Shown: positions 1 to 8,349 of the stretch, piece after piece
How the letters are laid out: each line of letters opens with the position of its first letter
Position numbering within the stretch: the first letter of the stretch is position 1
From: DATCIH01 sp036507955
GTDB taxonomy: Bacteria; Bacillota; Clostridia; Clostridiales; Clostridiaceae
Assembly (NCBI GenBank): GCA_036507955.1
Contig: DATCIH010000116.1
Location: forward strand, 1 to 64,000
Length of the DNA: 64,000 nt
Direction: 5' to 3'
Made by a program: the position numbers and the translations under genes
The notes under the pieces: generated by a model
Told to the model about the DNA's origin: nothing
Databases searched by the model: none
What the model saw: only the letters and a program-made list of their open reading frames with translations

Positions 1-100
1 GTCCAAAATATTCACCACCAGTAAAATCATATTTTAATCTCTCTGGTATTAATATTCGACATCGTATAGCCAATATCCTTTTTGCCAATATATGTAAACA
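1..100 (-). pseudogene. Partial reading frame running off the left edge
   Basis: On the minus strand an open frame runs from a TAG at 103-101 leftward to the edge. It reads as convincing protein, including the stretch RLKYDFTGGEYFG. There is no ATG and no ribosome-binding site; the only possible start in this frame is TTG at 88. This looks like the 5'-truncated remains of a gene continuing to the left rather than an intact start. The family was not recognised. Confidence 0.3.
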
Positions 101-131
101 CTAACGAACTTTAGTTAATTGACATGGGTGA

Positions 132-299
132 GTAGTAACGAATAAAGGTTTAAACTATGTGAAGGATATAATGGGAACAATCGGAATTAAAAGATTTGAG
201 GAGTTATTGGTTGATGGAACTGGTTTTACAGAAGAGGAAAAAAATGAGGCTATTCAAAAAGCTTTGGTTAAGATAGATGATGTATGTAATAAGTTATGA
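132..299 (+). pseudogene. Short gene remnant (C-terminal piece)
   Basis: An open frame of 55 codons ends in TGA at 297-299. An ATG at 171 would give 42 residues, beginning [13 protein letters not shown] and ending in an acidic/lysine-rich helix. There is no good ribosome-binding site and no N-terminal domain, so it is more likely the C-terminal remnant of a larger protein than a small gene. A flavodoxin or NAD(P)H oxidoreductase origin is possible given the flavodoxin gene just downstream, but that is a guess. Confidence 0.25.
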
Positions 300-373
300 A
301 AACCTTTAATTGAAACGAAGGATAAGAAATGATAAAATGCAATTGTATCAATCTAATATTAAGGGGGATTGTA

Positions 374-1180
374 ATGAAAGCAGCTGTATATTATTTTACA
401 GGTACAGGGAATTCACTTATTGTAGCTAAAGATATTGGATCGGAAATAGAGGGTGAACTCATTTCCATTCCTTATGTAATAGGCAAAGGAACTATTAAAA
501 CTAATGCAAAAATCGTAGTAATTGTATTTCCAGTTTATATGTGGGGGATACCACTCATTATCGATAGATTCATAAGAAGCTTTGAAGATCTTAAAGATAA
601 ATATGTTTATGCCATTGCAACAAATGGTGGTATGCCAGGTGTTACAATCAACATACTAGAAAAAGTAATTGAAGATTGCAAAGGGAAACTTGCAGCGGGC
701 TTTACCGTAAATATGCCAGGTAATTACGTGCCAAAGTATGGAGCGTTTACTGAAGAAAAGCAAAAAGAATTGTTTGATAAGTGGAGTAAAAAGGTTAAGA
801 TTATTGCTGAATATATTAAAGCTAACAAGCAGGGTAAAAAAGAAAATAACAGCAGGCTTAAAAACTTAATATTTTCAAATTTGATATATAATAATTCAGC
901 TAAGAATATTTCTAGAATGGATAAGAATTTCTGGATTGATGAAAAATGCAATAAATGTGGTATATGTCAAAAGATTTGTCCTGTTTGTAACATTGATATT
1001 AATAATGGTAATCCAGTGTGGAAGGGCAAATGTGAACAGTGCTTTGCTTGTTTGCAGTGGTGTCCTCAAAAAGCTATCCAATATGGGAAGAAAACAACCA
1101 TGCGTAAAAGATATCATCACCCAAATGTTAATATTTCAGACATTCTAAATCAGGTTAATAATTTGATAGTGACAAAATAA
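374..1180 (+). CDS. Flavodoxin/4Fe-4S ferredoxin fusion (EFR1-type)
   Basis: A 268-residue cytoplasmic redox protein. Residues about 1-165 form a flavodoxin domain with the FMN phosphate loop FTGTGNSL near residue 9. Residues about 192-240 carry two ferredoxin-type clusters, CNKCGICQKICP and CEQCFACLQWCP, each with the C-x2-C-x2-C-x3-C-P spacing of a [4Fe-4S] site. The frame opens earlier (329), but the ATG at 374 is preceded by AAGGGGG at the right distance and starts directly at the flavodoxin strand, so it is chosen. This architecture matches the EFR1 family, which moves electrons between flavin and iron-sulfur centres in anaerobes. The redox partner is unknown and the gene stands alone. 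Confidence 0.85.
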   Translation: MKAAVYYFTGTGNSLIVAKDIGSEIEGELISIPYVIGKGTIKTNAKIVVIVFPVYMWGIPLIIDRFIRSFEDLKDKYVYAIATNGGMPGVTINILEKVIEDCKGKLAAGFTVNMPGNYVPKYGAFTEEKQKELFDKWSKKVKIIAEYIKANKQGKKENNSRLKNLIFSNLIYNNSAKNISRMDKNFWIDEKCNKCGICQKICPVCNIDINNGNPVWKGKCEQCFACLQWCPQKAIQYGKKTTMRKRYHHPNVNISDILNQVNNLIVTK

Positions 1181-1325
1181 TGGAATTAAGCGATATTGTT
1201 ATATATGTAAAGTCTTCACTTGTTGGTATAAGACATGCTAATTGAGTTTAAACTAAAATCGGAATTCCAGATTCGATTATCTTAAAGCCAAGTAAGCTCA
1301 CAACCACATAATTATATATAATAAA

Positions 1326-1364
1326 AAGCATTACTAGCAGTGATATTTACAGCTAGTAATGCTT
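1326..1364 (-). terminator. Rho-independent terminator of the GH36-like gene
   Basis: A perfect 13-bp inverted repeat (1326-1338 with 1352-1364) has a 13-nt loop. Read leftward it is followed by a T run (complement of 1321-1327). It lies 30 bp beyond the stop codon of the minus-strand GH36-like gene. Confidence 0.8.
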
Positions 1365-1394
1365 AATTATTAAAATTAATGTTCATCTGTTACT

Positions 1395-2999
1395 TCAATT
1401 AATGTCTTTACCAAACCAATCATACTCAGTAATTTCATTATTAAGTAACCACTTTTCAGGACAAGTAGTATTCAACCAATCTAAAGGTTCCCCAATTGGC
1501 ATTTCCTTTGAGGATTTCTTAAAAGCTTGTTTTAATGCTTTTTCTTGTTCCGCACCTATTGCTTTCTTTGCAACTGATACAAATAAAGGGGTGCCGCTAT
1601 TTGAGAGTAAATCAAGCCACTGTTTATTAAGACTCCAAGGTATTTTATCTGTTATCCCAACACAATCAGCATCTGAAGCATAGAAGTTACCGTGTTGAGG
1701 CATACGATATGCTAAAGTATTAATTCCATATTTTCTGGTCCTCTCCCATTGAAGTCCACTGGTATCATCTCCAGTTCTTTGTATCTCAAAAACACCTGCC
1801 GCAAGGTGACTTATAGTATTACACCCTATGACTGGAATATCTCCAGCTGCATCCTTTATCGCTCTATATAATCCAAGTATTATCTCAGAAGTAGTTTTAC
1901 TTTTATCTGCAAAATGCCAGTCATCTTCTGTTATATCACCATTCATTTCAAATCCCCATCTACCTAATAAATCATAAGTTGAAAAATCATGTTTAATTAG
2001 TTTATAACCCCAAGCTACTATACGTTTAACATCCAGAGTTATTAGTTCAAGGACTCCTTGAATGCTAGGATCTAAATATTCATCTTTCCAATCATTTTTA
2101 TGCAAAGACGATAGTCTAGAATTGGGAAGGGTAAATTCTTTTGGGACAGTCATTGAAGTAAGAAGGGGCCTAAACCATATTCCGGGTCTGGCACCAAGCT
2201 CTGACATTTTTCCAGCCAGTCCCTGCATATCAGGAAATCTATAATTCCCTGAATTCCAAGGTCCTCCATTGCAGGAATTATTGTGGCAAATCTGCCAGCC
2301 ATCATCTATCACCATATATGGTCTATTTTCATTTTCCTCAGACAAATAAGTCATTAATTTAGTATCTTCTATTATTTGATCATGAGAACTATCACCATAA
2401 GCATAATACCAGTTATTTCCTCCATAGATAGGATGGTCTGGGAGTTTTGGTCTTTCACACAGTGCTGTGCAAAAGTTTTGTGCTGCTTTGAATGCCGATT
2501 CTCCCCTAATACCCTCTCTACTTATAATAGTAGCTGCATTTAGTTCTCTACTTCCAAGTTCTACCCCTGTGCCACCACACCTAACATCCAACCACAAAGT
2601 TATACCTTTGCTATCCACTTGCCAGGAGCACATTGCATTAGGTCCAGTTTTCACTCCATATCCATGGGTTATCCCGTCTCCATTACTTAAAAAATACCAA
2701 GGCATTATCCGTTCAGGTACAATTCCTCTCCACTCTAGATCTCCATAGCCTCTTTCCCAATGATCTCCCAATAATCTCAAGCCTGATTCTAAATTCTGTT
2801 TCCATCTTAATTTAACTCTCTTCACAGATAATTCTGTTGAAACCACATTAACAGATACTTCCTTACCAACTTCTATTAAACAAACTTGTATCTGCTTACT
2901 TTTCCATGTTAGTGAATTCGAATTTATAAGGTTTATCCACTCTTCATTAGTTTGAACTATTACACTGTCTGGGTTTCTTAAAATGTTTATGTATTCCAT
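1395..2999 (-). CDS. GH36-like glycoside hydrolase (alpha-galactosidase family)
   Basis: A 534-residue protein without a signal peptide, so a cytoplasmic oligosaccharide hydrolase. The N-terminal third is beta-sandwich-like. A TIM barrel follows with GGNNWYYAYG, then YMVIDDGWQ, typical of clan GH-D barrels. LIKHDFST carries the likely nucleophile Asp338. RTGDDTSG further on probably carries the acid/base. At 534 residues it is shorter than classic 700-residue GH36 alpha-galactosidases, so the substrate may differ (alpha-galactoside is the family default). The frame extends to a TTG at 3005, but ATG 2999 sits 7 nt after AAAAGGAG and is preferred. It is transcribed away from the DUF4091 gene at 3199 and may share its substrate. 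Confidence 0.75.
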   Translation of the reverse strand: MEYINILRNPDSVIVQTNEEWINLINSNSLTWKSKQIQVCLIEVGKEVSVNVVSTELSVKRVKLRWKQNLESGLRLLGDHWERGYGDLEWRGIVPERIMPWYFLSNGDGITHGYGVKTGPNAMCSWQVDSKGITLWLDVRCGGTGVELGSRELNAATIISREGIRGESAFKAAQNFCTALCERPKLPDHPIYGGNNWYYAYGDSSHDQIIEDTKLMTYLSEENENRPYMVIDDGWQICHNNSCNGGPWNSGNYRFPDMQGLAGKMSELGARPGIWFRPLLTSMTVPKEFTLPNSRLSSLHKNDWKDEYLDPSIQGVLELITLDVKRIVAWGYKLIKHDFSTYDLLGRWGFEMNGDITEDDWHFADKSKTTSEIILGLYRAIKDAAGDIPVIGCNTISHLAAGVFEIQRTGDDTSGLQWERTRKYGINTLAYRMPQHGNFYASDADCVGITDKIPWSLNKQWLDLLSNSGTPLFVSVAKKAIGAEQEKALKQAFKKSSKEMPIGEPLDWLNTTCPEKWLLNNEITEYDWFGKDIN

Positions 3000-3139
3000 G
3001 AGCAATCTCCTTTTAGTGTTAAAGCTATAATCCTTAATTACATCATTTTTACATTATAATCTTTTATTCGAGCAAATTCTATATTAAAATTAGATGCTTT
3101 TGCCTATAAAAAAAATATACAATTACAGAGGAAGATTTG

Positions 3140-3168
3140 TTGGAGCTTTTCAGATTTTAGAGTAAAAT
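3140..3168 (+). promoter_or_regulatory. Sigma-A promoter of the DUF4091 / dehydrogenase pair
   Basis: TTGGAG at 3140-3145 and TAAAAT at 3163-3168 are separated by exactly 17 bp. They lie about 30 bp before the ATG at 3199. Confidence 0.5.
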
Positions 3169-3198
3169 GGAAAGAGTAATAACTAGGGGGAATATAAA

Positions 3199-4893
3199 AT
3201 GAATAGTACATTTAAAATTAAGTTATTATCATCGCTTGAAAAAGTTTTTTTAGATGATAAGCTTGATGATAAGAAAACTATTAGTAAAGCTTCTATGCTG
3301 CGAAATGAAAGATATTCATTTCAAGTGGCATATACTGAGACTGATAAGGTTATTCTTTCAAGAAGAATAGGAACTTTTGAGATGAAATCAGATATCAAGC
3401 ACTGTATAAAAACAAGAAAAGTTGAACTAGTTCCATCCCAAATGCCTACTTATTCAAATTATGATGAAAATTATTTGAGAGTTATTCCTGGACTTTATCC
3501 TGACCCATTAGTGGATATTGACGAATGTGGTCATTTGTATTTTGTAACTAACCAGCTTAGAAGTCTGTGGATTACTATCGAATTAAATTCCCAGATAAGT
3601 AAGGGTAACCATGATATTGAAGTAATTTTTTACGATGAGGAAAAGCAAATTCTTGCAAATGAGATTTTTAATATAGATATTATTGATGCTTTACTCCCAA
3701 ATCAGGATTTAATTTTTACCCAATGGCTTCATTGTGATTGCCTAGCTCTTGAATATAAAGTGGCGATCTTTAGTAATGAGCATTGGAAGTTAATTGAAAA
3801 CTACATAAAGACAGCAGTAAAAAACGGAATAAATATGATACTTACTCCTATATTTACACCTCCCCTTGACACAGCCATTGACGGAGAGCGACCCACAGTT
3901 CAACTTGTAGATGTATATAAGAATGAACCTGAGAAATATACTTTTAATTTTGATATGTTGAAAAAATGGATTGATTTGTGCCATGAATGTGGTGTTGAAT
4001 ATTTTGAGATTTCACATTTGTTCACTCAATGGGGTGCTAAGCATGCACCTAAAATAATGGCTGTAGAAAATGGTGAATATAAGAAAATCTTTGGTTGGGA
4101 TACTGATTCAGTTTCTGAAGAATACAAATTATTCTTACATGTATTTTTAGCAGAACTTATTATATTCTTAAAAACAGAAGAAATTGCAGATAAATGCTAT
4201 TTTCACATATCCGATGAACCTAGCAAAGATCAAATTCAGAGTTATATTAATTCTAAAGCAATAGTAAAGGATATCTTAAAAGATTTTCATATAATGGATG
4301 CACTTTCAGATTATGAATTTTATACCACAGGAGCAGTTGAGCTTCCGATTCCTGCTAGTAATCACATAGAAAAGTTTATAGAAAATAAGGCGACAAATCT
4401 ATGGACCTATTATTGCTCAGGACAGTGGCAGTATGTTAGCAATCGTTTTTTCTCAATGTCTTCCCTTAGGAATCGAATCATTGGTACCCAATTCTATAAA
4501 TATGATATAGTAGGTTTTTTGCATTGGGGATTTAATTTTTGGTTTAATCAATTTTCTATAGCACCTATTAATCCATATATTGTTACAGATGGTGAGTTTT
4601 TTGCTCCATCAGGAGATACCTTCTCTGTTTACCCCGGAAATGATGGTAATCCAGTAGAATCTCTCAGACTGGTGGTATTTTATGAAGCCTTACAAGATCT
4701 AAGAGCATTCAAGCTTCTAGAGAATTTATATGACAAGGGTTTTGTACTAAAACTAATTGAAGAAAATACTGAGAGGCCAATTACGTTCAAAGAATATCCT
4801 CTTACGGATGATTATCTGCTTTCATTAAGAGAAAAAGTAAATCAAGCTATAAAAGTAAAATATTTATATTCTAAAACAAAGATTACTAATTAG
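3199..4893 (+). CDS. DUF4091 / GH123-like glycoside hydrolase
   Basis: A 564-residue protein without signal peptide. The N-terminal ~170 residues look like an all-beta domain. A barrel follows with FTQWLHCDCLA and, in the middle, CYFHISDEPSKDQI. The SDEP motif is characteristic of the DUF4091/GH123 catalytic region, where acidic residues act in substrate-assisted hydrolysis of N-acetylgalactosaminides in characterised members. The ATG follows TAGGGGG. It is 19 bp upstream of a Gfo/Idh/MocA dehydrogenase and divergent from a GH36-like gene, suggesting a small intracellular glycan-processing set. The fold assignment is fairly secure; the substrate is inferred only. Confidence 0.75.
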   Translation: MNSTFKIKLLSSLEKVFLDDKLDDKKTISKASMLRNERYSFQVAYTETDKVILSRRIGTFEMKSDIKHCIKTRKVELVPSQMPTYSNYDENYLRVIPGLYPDPLVDIDECGHLYFVTNQLRSLWITIELNSQISKGNHDIEVIFYDEEKQILANEIFNIDIIDALLPNQDLIFTQWLHCDCLALEYKVAIFSNEHWKLIENYIKTAVKNGINMILTPIFTPPLDTAIDGERPTVQLVDVYKNEPEKYTFNFDMLKKWIDLCHECGVEYFEISHLFTQWGAKHAPKIMAVENGEYKKIFGWDTDSVSEEYKLFLHVFLAELIIFLKTEEIADKCYFHISDEPSKDQIQSYINSKAIVKDILKDFHIMDALSDYEFYTTGAVELPIPASNHIEKFIENKATNLWTYYCSGQWQYVSNRFFSMSSLRNRIIGTQFYKYDIVGFLHWGFNFWFNQFSIAPINPYIVTDGEFFAPSGDTFSVYPGNDGNPVESLRLVVFYEALQDLRAFKLLENLYDKGFVLKLIEENTERPITFKEYPLTDDYLLSLREKVNQAIKVKYLYSKTKITN

Positions 4894-4912
4894 ATATAAG
4901 GAGGAATTTAAA

Positions 4913-5941
4913 ATGTTAAAAGTTGCAATAATCGGTTTGGGAGTTATGGGACATTGCCATTTGGTGAACTACATAAGACTTGAAAGTGAAGGGTTTCCAG
5001 TAAAATTAGTAGCAATTTGTGATGTAAATACCACAAAATTTGATGGTAAAGCAATTGTAGGGAATATGGACGTAGGTAAATCTGATTATGATTTTTCGAA
5101 ATATAATCTTTATACCAACGTAGATGAAATGCTTGAAAAAGAGGAACTGGATTATTTAGATGTAACTTTACCTACATATTTACATGCTGAAGTTACAATT
5201 AAAGCATTAAATAAAAAGTTGAACGTATTTTGTGAAAAGCCAATGGCGCTTACATCAAAGGACTGTTTGGAAATGATTGAAGCATCAGAAACTAACGAAC
5301 GACATCTTATGATTGGTCAATGCTTAAGGTTTTGGCCTGAGTATGAATATGTAAAGGATTGCGTTGAAACAGAGAGATTTGGCAAGCCAGTATATGGATA
5401 TTTTTTCAGAGGTGGTGGCACTCCCATGTGGTCCTTCGAGAATTGGCTTCTCCAAAAGGAAAAAAGTGGCGGCTGTTTGTTTGATCAACATATTCATGAT
5501 GTAGATACGATTAATTGGTTATTTGGAAAACCAAACTCAGTTTCCACAATTGGGAAGGTTATTAACAAAGGAAATGGTTATGATATAGTTTCTACCAATT
5601 ATCTTTATGAAGACGGAAAGGTAATAAATGCTCAAGATGATTGGACTCTTAATGGAGACTATGGTTTTGAAATGAGATTTACAGTAAACTTTGAACGTGG
5701 AAACGTAGTCTATGAGAATGGCAAAATACTAGTAAATCCAGTGGGCGAAAAAACTTTTGTTCCTGAGCTTTCAAAAGATAATGGGTATTATAGAGAATTG
5801 AAGTACTTTATACAGTCAATACTTAATAAAACCCCTATTGATAGAGCATGTCCATATAGTACAATGGAAACAATAAAAATTGCAGAAGCTGAACAAACCT
5901 CTGCAGACTCAAAGAGCATATTTGTTGAAGTAAAACAATAA
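4913..5941 (+). CDS. Gfo/Idh/MocA-family NAD(P)-dependent oxidoreductase
   Basis: A 342-residue sugar-type dehydrogenase. The N-terminus VAIIGLGVMGHCH is a Rossmann glycine motif. FCEKPMALT holds the family's Lys-Pro pair, and FDQHIHDVDTINWLFG is the usual substrate-side helix with catalytic His/Asp. It has a strong AAGGAGG site and follows the DUF4091 gene by 19 bp, so the two are co-transcribed. Family members oxidise or reduce pyranoses, inositols or sugar acids; here it probably handles the monosaccharide released by the upstream enzyme. The exact substrate cannot be read from sequence. Confidence 0.88.
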   Translation: MLKVAIIGLGVMGHCHLVNYIRLESEGFPVKLVAICDVNTTKFDGKAIVGNMDVGKSDYDFSKYNLYTNVDEMLEKEELDYLDVTLPTYLHAEVTIKALNKKLNVFCEKPMALTSKDCLEMIEASETNERHLMIGQCLRFWPEYEYVKDCVETERFGKPVYGYFFRGGGTPMWSFENWLLQKEKSGGCLFDQHIHDVDTINWLFGKPNSVSTIGKVINKGNGYDIVSTNYLYEDGKVINAQDDWTLNGDYGFEMRFTVNFERGNVVYENGKILVNPVGEKTFVPELSKDNGYYRELKYFIQSILNKTPIDRACPYSTMETIKIAEAEQTSADSKSIFVEVKQ

Positions 5942-5958
5942 ATGGATTTTAGTTTTAG

Positions 5959-5990
5959 AGGCGGTTACCTAAATATATGGGTAGCTGCCT
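5959..5990. terminator. Terminator between convergent genes
   Basis: An 11-bp stem with two G-U pairs (5959-5969 with 5980-5990) is followed on the plus strand by a T-rich stretch. It lies between the dehydrogenase (rightward) and the flavodoxin gene (leftward). Confidence 0.6.
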
Positions 5991-6013
5991 TTAAATTATT
6001 TTCTACTAATTTA

Positions 6014-6553
6014 TTAAACAGAATATAATGAATTAATGTAAGTTACTATTTCTTCTATATTTTTTCTTCTCGTAAAATCCACTGGCTTGTTGTATACCGC
6101 CAGCATACCTCTTTCATCATCGGTTAAATCCTTTTCTTTCTTATATTTTATTTTCCATTTTAATAATGTCATAAGCACTTTGTCAGTAGGTGTAAGTTTA
6201 CTAAAATTAAAACCACCTCTTAAATAAAAGAACTTAATATATTTTTGTTCATCCAATGTAAAGTTTTTATCTCTTACTTCATTTATAGCATTTACTCTAG
6301 ATGGAGATACTCCCGTTGACAAAACAACTAACTTTATATCTTTTAGTTTATCAAGGTTCTTTGTTATTAATTTTATTCCATTAATTCCTCCTGCATACAA
6401 GCTGCTACAATAAATTACCGTATCATATGTAGCCAACATATTAATTGTGACCTTTGAACTATCAAAAATATCCGCTGTTAAATCCTCCCCAATCCACAAT
6501 GCATATTTCTTTGCAAATCCCGTTTTTGATTTGTATACTACTACTGTTTTCAT
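6014..6553 (-). CDS. Flavodoxin-domain protein
   Basis: A 179-residue single-domain flavodoxin-like protein. It starts MKTVVVYKSKTGFAKKYA, where SKTG is the FMN phosphate-binding loop, and VIYCSSLYAGG is the second flavin contact region seen in the HemG-like flavodoxin family. It has a good GGAGG site. It lies 29 bp downstream of a TetR gene in the same direction, so it is the probable main target of that repressor. The role is presumably single-electron transfer or flavin-dependent reduction during stress; no partner is encoded nearby. Confidence 0.78.
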   Translation of the reverse strand: MKTVVVYKSKTGFAKKYALWIGEDLTADIFDSSKVTINMLATYDTVIYCSSLYAGGINGIKLITKNLDKLKDIKLVVLSTGVSPSRVNAINEVRDKNFTLDEQKYIKFFYLRGGFNFSKLTPTDKVLMTLLKWKIKYKKEKDLTDDERGMLAVYNKPVDFTRRKNIEEIVTYINSLYSV

Positions 6554-6582
6554 TTTTCATCCTCCAAATAGTATCTTATATA

Positions 6583-7173
6583 TTATTTACTAACTCCTTT
6601 AACAAGTAGCTCCACATAAGCGTTTATTGTATCATTTATCATATTTTCCTCATAAATGCTATTTAGCAAAATAATATTCACCATACCAAAGATACCTGAA
6701 GTAAGTAAAAATGCAGTGAACTTAGTATTATCTATAGCAAATTCTCCTAATGAAACTCCTTTATTAAGTATATTTACAAGTAACTTCATAGCATCATTAT
6801 CATTAGAGGTCTCTTCTGTAGTTTTAACACCACTTAAAAGTGTGGCCTTAAAATGTTCTCTGTGATCTAGAAGGAGTTGTGCTAGTGTTATAAGTCCTAT
6901 TTTTAAAGCTGTTTTAGCTTCCATACTTTCAAAATTAATATCTAAAAGTTTTGTAAAGATTCTATTATAGTTATCAAGGGTAATTGCCTTTATAATATCA
7001 TCTTTATTCTTAAAGTAATTGTAAATCACAGCTGGGGAGTATTCAATATCCTTTGCTAATTTTCTAATTGATAGCTTTTCGTAGCCGTACTCTATTATGA
7101 GTTTACTTGCACTGTCAAATATTTTTTCCCTTAATGCTTCTTTCTCCACTTCTCTTCTATCAGTTATTCCTAT
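6583..7173 (-). CDS. TetR-family repressor, apparently starting at ATA
   Basis: The TetR N-terminal helix-turn-helix is clear: KIFDSASKLI, then LSIRKLAKDI and SPAVIYNYFKNKDDI. A divergent ligand domain follows (about 196 residues in all). The open frame begins at a GTG at 7206, but that codon lies at the predicted transcription start inside the operator and has no ribosome-binding site. The strong GAGGAGG at 7187-7181 points to codon 7173-7171, which is ATA, 7 nt downstream. Starting there gives xGITDRREVEKEA, the usual N-terminus of this subfamily (normally MGITDRR). Either ATA is used as a rare start or the start codon has mutated. It is probably autoregulated and controls the downstream flavodoxin. 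Confidence 0.75.
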   Translation of the reverse strand: MGITDRREVEKEALREKIFDSASKLIIEYGYEKLSIRKLAKDIEYSPAVIYNYFKNKDDIIKAITLDNYNRIFTKLLDINFESMEAKTALKIGLITLAQLLLDHREHFKATLLSGVKTTEETSNDNDAMKLLVNILNKGVSLGEFAIDNTKFTAFLLTSGIFGMVNIILLNSIYEENMINDTINAYVELLVKGVSK

Positions 7174-7199
7174 ATTTATACCTCCTCGTAATTTATGTG

Positions 7200-7212
7200 T
7201 GAACACTGTTCA
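7200..7212 (-). promoter_or_regulatory. Predicted TetR operator
   Basis: TGAACA-C-TGTTCA is a perfect 6-1-6 palindrome immediately downstream of the -10 box of the tetR promoter, at the predicted +1. This is the usual place for autorepression by a TetR dimer. Confidence 0.6.
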
Positions 7213-7240
7213 TCATATTATCATTGTTTACATTTGTCAA
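7212..7240 (-). promoter_or_regulatory. Sigma-A promoter of tetR-flavodoxin
   Basis: On the minus strand a consensus TTGACA (7240-7235) is followed after exactly 17 bp by TATGAT (7217-7212). The predicted start is near 7205, which leaves a leader too short for the GTG at 7206 to be translated. Confidence 0.75.
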
Positions 7241-7399
7241 GAGTGACAGGCTCTTGTAAAAAAAAGTTTTAAATTATATCTCACAAATCAAAAACATAAC
7301 TATATAATAATATTTGCTAATTGAGTACATAATTTTCACCCTATTTACATAAAATGCAGTTGATAATTACTAAAAATTAAAATATTAAGGAGAAAATTT

Positions 7400-7519
7400 A
7401 TGCCAAAGAATAATAAAAATAAAAATGCAAATCAGAAACAGAATAAACCTCCAAGTAATAATAAAGGTAATAGTCAAGGTATGAATACAAGTCAAACTAC
7501 AGCTACTAACAAAGCATAA
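7400..7519 (+). CDS. 39-residue Asn/Lys/Gln-rich small protein
   Basis: ATG at 7400 sits 7 nt after AAGGAG (7387-7392), and a terminator hairpin follows the TAA directly, so this is a complete small gene. The product begins MPKNNKNKNANQKQNKPPSN. It is very hydrophilic and basic, with no hydrophobic segment and no Cys or aromatic residue. Such composition is typical of minor small acid-soluble spore proteins and other disordered spore or nucleic-acid-associated proteins. That is only an analogy; no family was recognised. Confidence 0.5.
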   Translation: MPKNNKNKNANQKQNKPPSNNKGNSQGMNTSQTTATNKA

Positions 7520-7530
7520 TTCTAAATAGA

Positions 7531-7564
7531 AAAAAAGTCTCTGCTTGCAACGGAGATTTTTTTA
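7531..7564 (+). terminator. Terminator of the small basic ORF
   Basis: An A-run arm with GTCTC pairs with GAGAT and a long T run (one G-U pair), about 12 nt after the stop at 7519. The A/T flanks make it potentially bidirectional. Confidence 0.65.
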
Positions 7565-7684
7565 ATTTAGAAAAAAACAAGAAATATTTGAAAGCTCTCT
7601 ATGAATATTAAAGGCAATTATTTTTGAAATCTCGGGTAATGATTCCATATATAATATGCTATTATTTATATAGTAAAAGCAGGT

Positions 7685-7770
7685 CTTATTATTAATTACT
7701 CACTAGAAAATAATAAGAGCCAAAATCATTATTTTACAACGATTCTAGCTCTTACTTCTTTTTACACTTT
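7685..7770. other. Nested inverted repeats in a non-coding stretch
   Basis: CTTATTATT (7685-7693) pairs with AATAATAAG (7709-7717). TAAGAGC...AATC (from 7713) alternatively pairs with GATT...GCTCTTA (ending about 7754), and T-rich sequence follows. The two stems are mutually exclusive. No gene surrounds them, so they could be a leftover terminator or a small structured RNA. Confidence 0.25.
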
Positions 7771-7954
7771 TTTAACAATAAATTTTCACCTAAACGTAAT
7801 TTACAACGGTATCTTTTTAATAAAAGTATCAAAACTTTATTTACCTTGCAATTTAACTATTTGGTGGACTCACCTCTTTCCATCATATATTACCTTTATA
7901 AGTACTATTTTCAATAAGAAATGCTATGAAAAAAATTAACATGTTATTGATTGT

Positions 7955-8105
7955 AGACTCCTATACACTCCGTTTCCTTGCTTCTTTGACTCTCTGTTTC
8001 CTTGTTCCATTGACCCTCGGTTTCTTTGATCCTATAATTCATTGATACTCTGACTCATTGGCTCTTCGATTCTCTGTTTCCTAATTCTTCGGTTCCTGGT
8101 TTCTT
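7955..8105. repeat. Degenerate 24-nt tandem repeat, pyrimidine-rich on the plus strand
   Basis: Imperfect 24-nt units lie head to tail: 7978-8001, 8002-8025, an 8-nt interruption, 8034-8057, 8058-8081 and 8082-8105, with a partial unit before them. Units 7978-8001 and 8058-8081 agree at 20 of 24 positions. On the minus strand a unit would encode an octapeptide such as GNRESKKQ, but one unit begins with a stop codon and the 8-nt interruption shifts the frame. It is either a decayed peptide-repeat gene or a non-coding minisatellite. Confidence 0.6.
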
Positions 8106-8349
8106 TTACTATTTACTAACTTAATTTACTGAATAGATTTGTCCAAAACCTTTTGTACTTATAAGGGTTAAAGAACTCTTAATCTATTTTTCATTTCTTA
8201 TCTTGAAATTAGTATAAGCCTTATAGATATAGTTGTCAATAGATTTATCAGAATATTCTTACTAAGAAATTATCCAATTACGGAATACTATAAACTAAGG
8301 TATTAATTCTATATCTTCTGCTCCTCCCCCCTTCAAGCCAAGTGTTACC

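Noticed and set aside
7225..7240. TGTAAACA within the tetR promoter spacer as another copy of the transporter operator
   Set aside because: The second half-site is absent (ATGATA instead of TTTAC), so no palindrome exists there.
7955..8105. Possible CRISPR array
   Set aside because: Units abut one another with no spacers, are imperfect, and no cas gene is nearby; this is a tandem repeat.
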